From: IDS-8 sp964607425
GTDB taxonomy: Bacteria; Pseudomonadota; Gammaproteobacteria; Steroidobacterales; Woeseiaceae
Direction: 5' to 3'
Length of the DNA: 37,787 nucleotides
NCBI GenBank assembly: GCA_964607425.1
Contig: CAZSKQ010000022.1
Location: 1 to 37,787, forward strand
The notes below the pieces were generated by a model. That model saw nothing but the letters and a program-made list of their open reading frames with translations. It ran no database searches and was not told the DNA's origin. Below are positions 1 through 9,410 of the stretch, piece by piece; the stretch's first letter is position 1, and each line of letters opens with the position of its first letter. The position numbers and the translations under genes are program-made.

Positions 1-3000
1 TGGTGGAGGCGCTGGAACCGGAGCGCAGCCTGAGCCATTCGCCGTTGTTCCAGGTTTCCTTCTCGTTCTCGGAATACGAGCCGAAGTTGCGAATTCCTAC
101 GGATCTGCACTTCAAGCTGATGGATGATCGGCCGACGTCCACGGTTGCCCGCTACGACCTGACGTTCAATCTCTCCCAGACCGAGGCCGGCATCGACGGC
201 ACGATGGAGTACAACACTGATCTGTTCGATCAGCTAACCATCACGCACCTCCTCGAGCACTATGCCCGGCTGCTGGATGCGGTCGTGGATCAGCCGGATG
301 TGCCTGTATCGCATCATCCCCTTATCAGCTCGTCTGAGCGCACTATCCAGCTGGAGCGGTGGGGAAGCATCCGGTCCCGGCATCCTGGAGAAGGATGCCT
401 GCACGAGCTGTTCGCAGCCCGGGCAAGCGAGAATCCGCACTCGGTTGCGGTCGTCGACGGCGCGGCACAACTCAGCTACCTTTGTCTGAATCGCCGCGCA
501 AACCAGCTTGCCCGTCATTTGCGCGCAAACGGTGTGTCCGAAGGCGACGTCATCGGCCTTGCGCTGAATCATGGTGTCGACCTGATAACCGGGATGCTCG
601 CCATCCTGAAAGCCGGGGCCGCCTACCTGCCATTACCGCCCACCTTGCCGTTGGCCCGTATCGAGTATCAATTGAGCGATGCGGACGTTCGCATGGTCGT
701 TACTGCTTCCCCTCAAGGCAGTACCTTTGCTGGGCGCCAGACAGTCGTAATGGATGATCCAGCGACGCAACATTTGCTCTCGCAGCACAGCGGCGAAGAT
801 CTCTCGACGAATGAGGTTGCAGCATATCCCGGTCGGACGGCATACCTGATCTATACCTCGGGCACGACCGGCAATCCAAAAGGCGTCATCGTCAGTCACT
901 ACAATGTTGCGCGCCTGTTCGAGGCGGCTTCCGAACACTTCGATTTTGGCCGCGCGGACGTATGGACTCTTTTCCACTCGTTTGCGTTTGACTTTTCCGT
1001 CTGGGAGATATGGGGGGCCCTGTGCAAGGGTGGACGCCTGCTGGTCGTGCCGCATGCAATCACGCGCTCCCCACCCGATTTCTGCAAGCTCCTGGCGCAG
1101 CAAAAGGTGACCGTACTGAACCAGACCCCGAGCGCGTTCAGGCAGCTCGTTGCAGCGGATCAGCAATCGTCGTCGAAGCTCGGCTTGCGGTACGTGGTTT
1201 TTGGCGGGGAAGCGCTGGATTTCGAGTTGCTGGCGCCGTGGCTCAACAAATACGGTGATGCTCATCCGCGGCTCGTCAACATGTACGGTATAACGGAAAC
1301 GACCGTGCACGTGACGTTCTATCGCATCACGACATCCGATCTGCAAAAGGCAGCGGCCAGGGGAAAGATCGGGAGACCCCTCGACGACCTCTCCACCTAC
1401 GTGCTCGACGGGCAGCTGAATTTGCTCCCGGCCGGCGCTATCGGAGAGCTGTACGTGGGAGGCGCGGGTCTTTCGGACGGTTACCTGGAGCGTCCCGCGC
1501 TAACGGCGGAGCGATTCGTCGTCGACCCGTTTTCGCCTGCCGGAGGAGCAAGGCTGTACCGAACCGGCGATCGGGTTCGCTGGTTGCCGGACGGGACACT
1601 GCAATACGTCGGCCGAGCCGATCACCAGGTAAAAATCCGGGGCTTCCGGATCGAGCTGGGAGAAGTCGAAGCGGCATTGTGCGGGCATCCGCAAGTCCGC
1701 GACGCGGTGGTGCTGGCATGCGAAAACAACGCGGGAGAACGGTACCTGGCGGCCTATGTCGTTGTGGAAGAGCCCGATCGGGATGAAGGCGAGTTGAGGC
1801 TGTCGATTGCAGAATATCTGCGCGGCCGCCTTCCCGGCTACGCGGTTCCAGCCGCGTTTCAATTGATGCCGGAATTGCCGTTGACCCCGAACGGAAAGCT
1901 TGATCGCGCGGCGCTGCCGGCGCCGGATGAATCCGCGTTGGCCAGGGAGCGCTACGCGGCTCCTGCGGGCGAGCTGGAACAACGCCTGGCCAGTCTTTGG
2001 GCGGAGAACCTCGGGATCGAACGGGTTGGTCGCAGGGACAACTATTTTTCACTGGGCGGCGATTCAATTCGTTCGATGTCGCTCGTTGCCGCGGCAAAGG
2101 CGCAGGGAATCGATTTCTCGATCAAGGACTTGTTTGCACACGCAACACTCGAACAGCTGGCAGCGGCCATAGAATCCGGAGGTGTGAGGCCGATCTCGGC
2201 GCAGGCGGTAAAAGCATTTGCGCTGCTTACCGATCGCGAAAAGGAGAGCATTCCTCGTCGGGTTCGCGGCAACCGGGTCGTGGATGGCTATCCGCTGTCC
2301 ATGCTGCAACAAGGCATGGTGCTGCATTCGGAGCAGAATCCCGACGTCTATCACTGCATTGTGACCTACCCGGTGAGGTCGCACTGGGATGAGATGGTGT
2401 TCGCCAGGGCGTTGGGAATCCTCGTGGAGCGCCACTCGATGCTGAGAACGGTATTCCATCTCAGCGGCAGCCGCCCGTTGCAGCTCGTCCTTGAGCACAT
2501 GGAACCGCATTTCTGCATTGAAGACCTGCGGGCGCTGCAATCGGGATCGGAAAAAGCCGCGGCAATCAAGAGCTGGGTGGACGAAGAAAAGCAGGCAGGA
2601 GGGAGCCTCGAGGTGCTCTGGAAACTCCAGCTGTTCGTACTCGAGGATGACCTGATGGAACTCGGGCTGAGCTTCCATCATGCGCTTTGGGATGGCTGGA
2701 GCGATGCGAGCCTCGCCGCGGAGTTGTTCTCGATCTACGCGGAATACAGGGATACCGGGAGCACAAGCCCGGTAGCGATCCCCCCGGAGTACAAGCAGTT
2801 CATAGCGCTGGAACAAAGCGCTGTGGCGAATGAGGACTACCGGACCTTCTGGCGTGCGTTACTGGAGGATGCGCACCTCCCTTGGTGGGCAGGCAGCCGG
2901 AAAACCAAAAGTGTTCGCCTGGTCTGCGAGGTGCCGGCGGAAACGAGCAAAGCAGTGATTCAGCTTGCCGAACGCCTGCAGGTGCAGGAAAAGAGTATAT

Positions 3001-6000
3001 GGTGCGCCGCCTACCTCGTGCTCAACGCATTGATCGACGGAGGAGACGATGTCGTCGGGTCCGTCGTGACGCACGGCAGGCCGGAGCTGCCGGAGACGGA
3101 AAGGACGATAGGCCTCTTTCTGAATTCCTTGCCGATACGCGTCGACCTCGGCCGCGTGCGGTCCTGGGTCGACCTGGTCGAAGCCGTGGACGAGAGGTTG
3201 GGACGGGTTTACGAGCTCAGGCACTATCCACTGGCAGAGATACAGTCGCAGAGCGGGCTGGAGTTCTCGGCATCGCTGTTCAACTACACCAATTTCCATG
3301 TAATCAGCGGAAACCCGGAATCCGGCGAAGTAGGTGTGCTGGGTATTGGCGGCTACGGACTCGATGAAACCAATTACCTGTTCTCCGTAAACGTACACAA
3401 GCATGAGGGAGCAAAGCGCCACGCGTTCATGATCGACGCCGAATCGTCCGTGTTCGACGAAGGTTTCCGGGAACGTATACAGGGCTATGCAAAGCGTATT
3501 GTGGATACGCTTGCGTCTGAGCCGGATGCGCCAATACGCCGCTCGGCGTTCCTTGGAAAGGACGAGCGGCGCCGGCTCGCGTTCGACTGGAACGACACAT
3601 CCCGGCGACTTCCCGCGAACCGTTGCATCCAGCACCTGTTTGAAGCGCAAGCCGACCGCGTTCCCGAGGGGGCAGCCCTGATCCGGGATGGGCGTACGGT
3701 GAGCTATCGCATGCTGAACGAACGCGCCAATCGATTGGCACATCGGCTTATCGATTGCGGTGTGGGGTCGGGCACGGTCGTCGCGCTGTGTGGCGAACGT
3801 TCACCGGATATCGTCGCCGGTATGTTGGCCATCTGGAAGGCTGGAGGGGCGTACCTTCCGCTCGACCCAGGGCTGCCCGAAGCACGACTGTCGCACATGC
3901 TCGCCGATAGCGGTGCCGACGTGATTCTCGCGCATGCGTCAGCAAAAGAGCGCTTGCCGGAGAGCGGGCGGAACGTCGTGGTACTCGACGATACGGCGGA
4001 ATTGGCGCGCTATCCGGGCACCAACCCAGCCGCCGTGAATTCGGCGCCCGGCCAATTGGCCTATGTCATCTATACCTCGGGCTCCTCGGGGCGGCCAAAG
4101 GGAGTGATGGTGGAGCATCGGGCCGTCGCCAACCTCGCGGCCAACTTCGAACAAGTCCGTCAGGAGCTGGTTCACTCGGGCGCCTGGGGATGGATCGCCT
4201 CTTTTGTATTCGATGCCTCGTTGCAGGGAATCTCCATGATGGCAATGGGAACCCCGCTGGTCATCATCGACGAGGAGCAGAAGCAGGACCCGGAGGGCCT
4301 CTTGCGGCTCATTCGCGAGCAGGGGATTGATGTGCTGGATTGCACTCCGAGCCTGCTCGATCAATGGCTGCAACTTGGCATGGAAGAATACCTGCCAAAT
4401 CTCGTAATCGGCGGAGAGCCCATATCTACGTCGTTGTGGGAGAGGCTCGTTGCATGGCAGGGGCGAACCGGGCGCAAGGCGATCAATGTGTACGGACCCA
4501 CGGAGTGTTGTGTCAACTGCACGTCCTGTCCTGTCGAAGGCGACGCACCGCACGTCGGCAGGCCCTACCTGAACACGCGCACGTACATACTCGATGCGCG
4601 GGGGCAGCTGCTTCCCCAGGGCGCGGTCGGTGAGCTGTACATAGGCGGAGCATGCGTGGCACGGGGCTACCTCGGCAAGCCGGAGCTTACAAGTACAACG
4701 TTCGTCGCCGATCCTTTCGGTGATGGCGCCGCAGCGGGTGCGAGGTTGTACCGGACCGGCGACCTTGCTCGCTGGCGGCCTGACGGCAGCCTGGTGCTGG
4801 TCGGGCGGGTCAACGACCAGATCAAGCTGCGGGGTTTCCGGATCGAAGCCGGTGAGATCGAAAGCCTTTTGGCTCAATGCGACGGAGTCAAGGTGGCGGT
4901 AGTCGTTGCGCGCGAAGCAACCGGCTCGGGCGAGCGGCAGCTAGTTGCTTACGTGGCGGTGGGCGGCACCGGGAATGCTGGTCCTGACCTGGAGAGCTTG
5001 CTGTTCGAGCAGCTGGCACAGCACCTGCCAGCCTATATGCTGCCGTCTGCGATCGTGGTGCTTCCAGAGCTGCCGCTCACGCCCAGCGGCAAGGTCGACC
5101 GGAGAGCACTGCCCGAGCCCGACAGCGGGAAGATCGAAAGGGAGCCACCCGAGGGCGAGGTCGAGACGTTGCTGGCGCAACTCTGGTCGTCGCTCCTGAA
5201 GAACACGCGTATCGGGCGAAATGACAGCTTCTTGAGGCTTGGCGGGCACTCGCTTCTGGCCATGCAGCTTCTGTCGCAGATACGCGAGACGTTCAACGTT
5301 CAGCTGACGATTCGTGACGTGTTCGAGCACCATACCCTGAAAGAGCAGGCGATGGTCATTCTTGGATCCCAATCCGAAGGAATACCGCAACTGCCGGAGC
5401 TGGAGAGCCGAACGCCGGGCGAAACACACCTGCCGCTGTCCTTCGCCCAGCAGCGCCTGTGGTTTCTCGATCAACTGATGGGCAGAACCCCGGCATACAA
5501 TATTTTCCTGGCCCTGCGTGTGGAGGGCGATCTCGATGTAGCCGCTCTCCGCGCTGCCTTGTCGCACATCGTGCAACGGCACGAGGTACTGCGAACCCGC
5601 TTCGAAAATCATTCAGGCGAAGCCCGGCAGGTAGTCGACCCGCCGAACGCCTTGCCCCTCGAGCCGGAGTATGTCGAGGATGAGGCGCAGTTGATGAGCC
5701 GGGTGGAAGCCGAGCGCTTGCACTGCTTCGACCTGCAGCGGGATCGATTGTTTCGCGCCCGCCTGCTGATGCAGAAGCCCGGTTCGCATGTGCTACTCGT
5801 AACTCTGCATCATATCGTCGCCGACGGGTGGTCAATGGGAGTGTTTTTTCGGGAGCTCTTGTCCCTGTACGGGAGCTATTCGGCGAATGCCGAACCGGAC
5901 CTTCCCCTCCTTCCTGTTCAGTATGCGGACTATGCCGCCTGGCAACGGCGATGGCTGAAAGACGACTTGCTGGAACGGCAGAGGGCGTGGTGGCGCCAGC

Positions 6001-9000
6001 AGCTGATCGATCTGCCGCCTTTATTGTCCTTGCCGACCGATCATCCACGTCCGCGCAAGCAGTCGCACCGCGGCGCGCTGCAGGAGTTCGCGATTTCGGC
6101 CGAGCTGGCGGGCGGATTCCAGGACCTGTGCCGTGACCGGAACGTGACCCTGTTCATGGGTTTGATTTCGGCTTTTGCCCTGGTGCTGGGCAGGTATGCC
6201 GGACAGGAAGACGTCGCGATCGGCACGCCTGTCGCCAATCGCACGCGACGCGAGCTCGAAGGCTTGATGGGCTTTTTCGTGAACACGCTGGTAATGCGGC
6301 ACGATCTCGGCGGGGACCCGACAATTGAAGAATTGTTACAGCGCACGCGCAACATGGCGCTCGGTGCCTATGCAAACCAGGACGTGCCGTTCGAGTACCT
6401 TGTCGAGGAGTTGAAACCGGAGCGCAACCTTGCTTATTCGCCGCTGTTTCAGGTCATGTTCGCGCTGCAGAACGTACCGGACCAGGCGGCGATGCTGCCG
6501 GGAATTGAAGTCGCACCACTGGATCCTGGCGATCAAATCGAACAGGCGGCGCGTTTCGATCTCAGCCTCAGCCTGAAACAGGTGCCCGAGGGAATTGCCG
6601 GAGCCATGGTCTACAACTCGGACTTGTTCGAACGCACGACTGTCCAGGAAATGCTGAAGCACTTTGTCAGGCTGCTTGGAATCATGGTTGAAAGTCCGCG
6701 CGCTCGCCTGTCGGAGCTGAATCTGCTCTCGGAAGACGAAGTTCAACGCCAATTGATAGCGTGGAACCCCGATGTGCCGCACGTTTCCGGGATGCAGTGC
6801 GTTCATCGCTGCTTCGAGACCCGGGCGAAGCTTACGCCCGCTGCAATCGCCCTGGTTCACGGAGACCAGTCCGTAAGCTACGAAGAACTCGACAACCGGT
6901 CGAACCGGCTGGCTCATTACCTGGTTCAGCACGGCGTCGCGCCGGGTTCCGTGGTCGGTCTGTCGGCGGAGCGTTCGCCCGACCTGGTTGCCGGAATGCT
7001 GGCGATCTGGAAGGCGGGGGCGGCTTACCTGCCGCTGGATCCGGCCTATCCCCGTGCGCGGCTGCAATACATGCTGCAGGACAGCCGCGTGCGTTTCGTC
7101 CTGGCGCAGCAGAGCCTGCTGGACCGATTTACGGGCCTGGAGGCAGAAACACTCCTGCTGGATCACACTGAATGTCCTGCGACGCATCCGGCATGGGATT
7201 CGCCGAAGGACACGTCGCTACCGTCCGACCCGGCATACGTCATCTATACCTCCGGTTCCACGGGCCAGCCAAAGGGCGTTATGGTGGAGCATCGCGCGCT
7301 GGCGCACCTGCTGGAGAACTGGGCCGAGCTGCAGGATCGGTTCAAGAGTATCGGCGGAGGTTGGGGGTGGGTCGCTCCTTTCTCGTTCGATGCATCCTGT
7401 AAGGGCATCCTGAACATGGTGCTGGGATGGCCTCTGCATATCATTGATGAGCAGCAAAAGCAGGAGGTCGGGCGGCTTCGTGACCTGCTACGGCAACGTC
7501 GTATCGATGTTCTTGACTGCACGCCGACCCTGGTCGAGCTGTGGTTCAGCCTTGGTCTCGAATCCGTGCTACCGGACCTGGTGATCGGCGGCGAGGCGAT
7601 ATCCCCCGAATTGTGGCAGAAACTCCTTGACTGGCAGCAGCGATACTCGAGAAACGCCATTAACGTGTACGGGCCAACCGAGTGCTGCGTAAACGTGACA
7701 TGGAGCCCGGTCGAAGGTCCTGCACCCGTCATCGGTCGGCCACTGCGCAACAGTCACGTCTACGTGCTCGATGCGGAGGGGCAGTTGCTGCCCCAGGGGT
7801 GCATCGGCGAACTCTATGTGGGCGGGGCGAAGCTCGCTCGCGGTTATGTGAATCACCCCGGTGCGACAGCGGAGCGGTTTGTCGCCGCGGCGCCTTTCGC
7901 GAGCGAGCCGGGCGATCGGCTCTACAGGACGGGAGACCTGGTGAAATGGCGGGCGGACGGCACCCTCGAGTTTGTCGGGCGAGTTGACGGCCAGGTAAAG
8001 GTGCGGGGCTATCGCATCGAGCCGGGCGAGATCGAAAACGCTTTGCGAATGCGTGACGGCGTTACTCAAGCCGTCGTCCTCGAGCGTGAGCTGGCGGCAG
8101 GGGAACGCGGCCTCGTGGCCTTTGTGACGACAGGGGATGACACCGGGCAGCCGCGCGTCGATTCGTCCATGCGGGGCTTTCTGGAGAAAACCCTGCCGGC
8201 GCACATGGTACCCGCCGCTGTCGTCGTCCTTGCAGCCCTGCCAGTCAGCCCGAATGGCAAGATCGACCGGCGCGCACTGTCCTCTTTGACGATCGGTTGG
8301 GGCGAGCCGGAAGAATTTGCCGCGCCGGCAACCCCAATCGAAAGACAACTTGCCACACTCGCGGGAGAGGTGCTGGGCACCGGTCCGATGGCTGCGAACC
8401 AGAACTTTTTCAACAGTGGCGGGAGCTCTATCTCGTTGATTCGACTGCTTGCCCTGGTCGACGAACGCCTGGGCGTAAAGATAGGGGTTCCAGAGGTATT
8501 CGAGAAGCCGGTGCTGGCCGACCTGGCGGCTCTGATCGAGCGAAAATTGGCGTCGGGAGACGTCGCAGGTCCGGGTGGATCGAGGCTGGTAAAGCTCAAT
8601 CGGTCCACCGGAGCCGCCACTGTCGTTTGCATTCCGGGTGCGGGCGGACATCCCGCCCAGTTTTACGACCTGGCCAGGGCACTGGAGGCGGACGCCCGCG
8701 TTGTCGCGGCACATATATTTGCGCCGGACGAAGCCTTGCCTGCAGAGCACGCCGATATCCGGACAATCTCCGCGGACCTGCTGCGTGTCCTGAGAGAAGA
8801 AGTAGCCGGCCCGGTTTACCTGGTCGGGCATTCGCTTGGAGGGTTGATTGGATACGAGATAACGTCGCTTGCGCGTCCGGGGGAAATTGCCGGACTTTGC
8901 CTGCTTGATCCGCCGTCGGCCGATTCGACTGTGCGCGGGCGCGCGGCCCGAAGCTACTCGAGCTATGCGCAAACGGTAATCGTCAATGCCCTGAGCGCCC

Positions 9001-9410
9001 GCGGCGCGAGCATTGAAGCATCCCAGCTCAAACTCAATGGCAGCGACCGGCTCGATATCGACGAGCACGTCGCCCGCGTGCTGAGCGGTAGCGGCTTGCG
9101 TATGAGTGCCAGGGACGCGGCCCGGCTGATAGCAGAGACGCGCGCTCTCGATCAGCTGCACCTGGACTCCGGCACCCGCTTGGAGGTAGCGGCCGCTCAC
9201 ATCATATTCTGCAGGCAATCTGCGCTCGGCCGGGATAACGCGGCCGCCGCACCGGAGCAGCGGCTCGCGGCATGGGCACCGCTGTTTGCCGATCCACCGG
9301 TAATGACCGCGTGCGACAGCACGCATTTCGGCATCCTGGAGCAAAGCTATGCAGCGGACCTCGCTCGGCTGCTTGCTTCCGATTTGGGTGCAATGGGGCC
9401 GGGATCATGA
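1..9410 (+). CDS. Nonribosomal peptide synthetase, C-terminal part (5' end outside window): (C)-A(Thr)-T-C-A-T-C-A-T-TE
   Basis: Large cytoplasmic NRPS that builds and releases a peptide. The window opens inside a C domain, so the gene starts upstream; the first full codon is at 3 and 3135 residues are visible. Approximate domains in visible residues: C tail 1-115; A1 130-640; T1 with GGDSI, Ser688; C 750-1185 with HHALWDG at 892-898; A2 1200-1700; T2 with GGHSL, Ser1750; C 1790-2235 with HHIVADG at 1936; A3 2255-2755; T3 with GGSSI, Ser2809; thioesterase 2865-3130 with GHSLGG, Ser2944, and a late His in THFGIL. Specificity codes read against GrsA: A1 DFWNVGMVHK, essentially the threonine code; A2 DAQDVGVVNK and A3 DAKDVGVVNK, near the Gln and Glu codes but with Asn for Asp at position 331. 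No epimerase domain is visible. The stop overlaps the next start (ATGA). Module order is certain; the A2/A3 substrate is inferred. Confidence 0.97.
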   Translation, partial: VEALEPERSLSHSPLFQVSFSFSEYEPKLRIPTDLHFKLMDDRPTSTVARYDLTFNLSQTEAGIDGTMEYNTDLFDQLTITHLLEHYARLLDAVVDQPDVPVSHHPLISSSERTIQLERWGSIRSRHPGEGCLHELFAARASENPHSVAVVDGAAQLSYLCLNRRANQLARHLRANGVSEGDVIGLALNHGVDLITGMLAILKAGAAYLPLPPTLPLARIEYQLSDADVRMVVTASPQGSTFAGRQTVVMDDPATQHLLSQHSGEDLSTNEVAAYPGRTAYLIYTSGTTGNPKGVIVSHYNVARLFEAASEHFDFGRADVWTLFHSFAFDFSVWEIWGALCKGGRLLVVPHAITRSPPDFCKLLAQQKVTVLNQTPSAFRQLVAADQQSSSKLGLRYVVFGGEALDFELLAPWLNKYGDAHPRLVNMYGITETTVHVTFYRITTSDLQKAAARGKIGRPLDDLSTYVLDGQLNLLPAGAIGELYVGGAGLSDGYLERPALTAERFVVDPFSPAGGARLYRTGDRVRWLPDGTLQYVGRADHQVKIRGFRIELGEVEAALCGHPQVRDAVVLACENNAGERYLAAYVVVEEPDRDEGELRLSIAEYLRGRLPGYAVPAAFQLMPELPLTPNGKLDRAALPAPDESALARERYAAPAGELEQRLASLWAENLGIERVGRRDNYFSLGGDSIRSMSLVAAAKAQGIDFSIKDLFAHATLEQLAAAIESGGVRPISAQAVKAFALLTDREKESIPRRVRGNRVVDGYPLSMLQQGMVLHSEQNPDVYHCIVTYPVRSHWDEMVFARALGILVERHSMLRTVFHLSGSRPLQLVLEHMEPHFCIEDLRALQSGSEKAAAIKSWVDEEKQAGGSLEVLWKLQLFVLEDDLMELGLSFHHALWDGWSDASLAAELFSIYAEYRDTGSTSPVAIPPEYKQFIALEQSAVANEDYRTFWRALLEDAHLPWWAGSRKTKSVRLVCEVPAETSKAVIQLAERLQVQEKSIWCAAYLVLNALIDGGDDVVGSVVTHGRPELPETERTIGLFLNSLPIRVDLGRVRSWVDLVEAVDERLGRVYELRHYPLAEIQSQSGLEFSASLFNYTNFHVISGNPESGEVGVLGIGGYGLDETNYLFSVNVHKHEGAKRHAFMIDAESSVFDEGFRERIQGYAKRIVDTLASEPDAPIRRSAFLGKDERRRLAFDWNDTSRRLPANRCIQHLFEAQADRVPEGAALIRDGRTVSYRMLNERANRLAHRLIDCGVGSGTVVALCGERSPDIVAGMLAIWKAGGAYLPLDPGLPEARLSHMLADSGADVILAHASAKERLPESGRNVVVLDDTAELARYPGTNPAAVNSAPGQLAYVIYTSGSSGRPKGVMVEHRAVANLAANFEQVRQELVHSGAWGWIASFVFDASLQGISMMAMGTPLVIIDEEQKQDPEGLLRLIREQGIDVLDCTPSLLDQWLQLGMEEYLPNLVIGGEPISTSLWERLVAWQGRTGRKAINVYGPTECCVNCTSCPVEGDAPHVGRPYLNTRTYILDARGQLLPQGAVGELYIGGACVARGYLGKPELTSTTFVADPFGDGAAAGARLYRTGDLARWRPDGSLVLVGRVNDQIKLRGFRIEAGEIESLLAQCDGVKVAVVVAREATGSGERQLVAYVAVGGTGNAGPDLESLLFEQLAQHLPAYMLPSAIVVLPELPLTPSGKVDRRALPEPDSGKIEREPPEGEVETLLAQLWSSLLKNTRIGRNDSFLRLGGHSLLAMQLLSQIRETFNVQLTIRDVFEHHTLKEQAMVILGSQSEGIPQLPELESRTPGETHLPLSFAQQRLWFLDQLMGRTPAYNIFLALRVEGDLDVAALRAALSHIVQRHEVLRTRFENHSGEARQVVDPPNALPLEPEYVEDEAQLMSRVEAERLHCFDLQRDRLFRARLLMQKPGSHVLLVTLHHIVADGWSMGVFFRELLSLYGSYSANAEPDLPLLPVQYADYAAWQRRWLKDDLLERQRAWWRQQLIDLPPLLSLPTDHPRPRKQSHRGALQEFAISAELAGGFQDLCRDRNVTLFMGLISAFALVLGRYAGQEDVAIGTPVANRTRRELEGLMGFFVNTLVMRHDLGGDPTIEELLQRTRNMALGAYANQDVPFEYLVEELKPERNLAYSPLFQVMFALQNVPDQAAMLPGIEVAPLDPGDQIEQAARFDLSLSLKQVPEGIAGAMVYNSDLFERTTVQEMLKHFVRLLGIMVESPRARLSELNLLSEDEVQRQLIAWNPDVPHVSGMQCVHRCFETRAKLTPAAIALVHGDQSVSYEELDNRSNRLAHYLVQHGVAPGSVVGLSAERSPDLVAGMLAIWKAGAAYLPLDPAYPRARLQYMLQDSRVRFVLAQQSLLDRFTGLEAETLLLDHTECPATHPAWDSPKDTSLPSDPAYVIYTSGSTGQPKGVMVEHRALAHLLENWAELQDRFKSIGGGWGWVAPFSFDASCKGILNMVLGWPLHIIDEQQKQEVGRLRDLLRQRRIDVLDCTPTLVELWFSLGLESVLPDLVIGGEAISPELWQKLLDWQQRYSRNAINVYGPTECCVNVTWSPVEGPAPVIGRPLRNSHVYVLDAEGQLLPQGCIGELYVGGAKLARGYVNHPGATAERFVAAAPFASEPGDRLYRTGDLVKWRADGTLEFVGRVDGQVKVRGYRIEPGEIENALRMRDGVTQAVVLERELAAGERGLVAFVTTGDDTGQPRVDSSMRGFLEKTLPAHMVPAAVVVLAALPVSPNGKIDRRALSSLTIGWGEPEEFAAPATPIERQLATLAGEVLGTGPMAANQNFFNSGGSSISLIRLLALVDERLGVKIGVPEVFEKPVLADLAALIERKLASGDVAGPGGSRLVKLNRSTGAATVVCIPGAGGHPAQFYDLARALEADARVVAAHIFAPDEALPAEHADIRTISADLLRVLREEVAGPVYLVGHSLGGLIGYEITSLARPGEIAGLCLLDPPSADSTVRGRAARSYSSYAQTVIVNALSARGASIEASQLKLNGSDRLDIDEHVARVLSGSGLRMSARDAARLIAETRALDQLHLDSGTRLEVAAAHIIFCRQSALGRDNAAAAPEQRLAAWAPLFADPPVMTACDSTHFGILEQSYAADLARLLASDLGAMGPGS

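Noticed and set aside
7569..9344. 591-aa open frame on the minus strand over the third module and thioesterase
   Set aside because: A shadow of the NRPS; the plus-strand frame holds intact A, T and TE motifs throughout.
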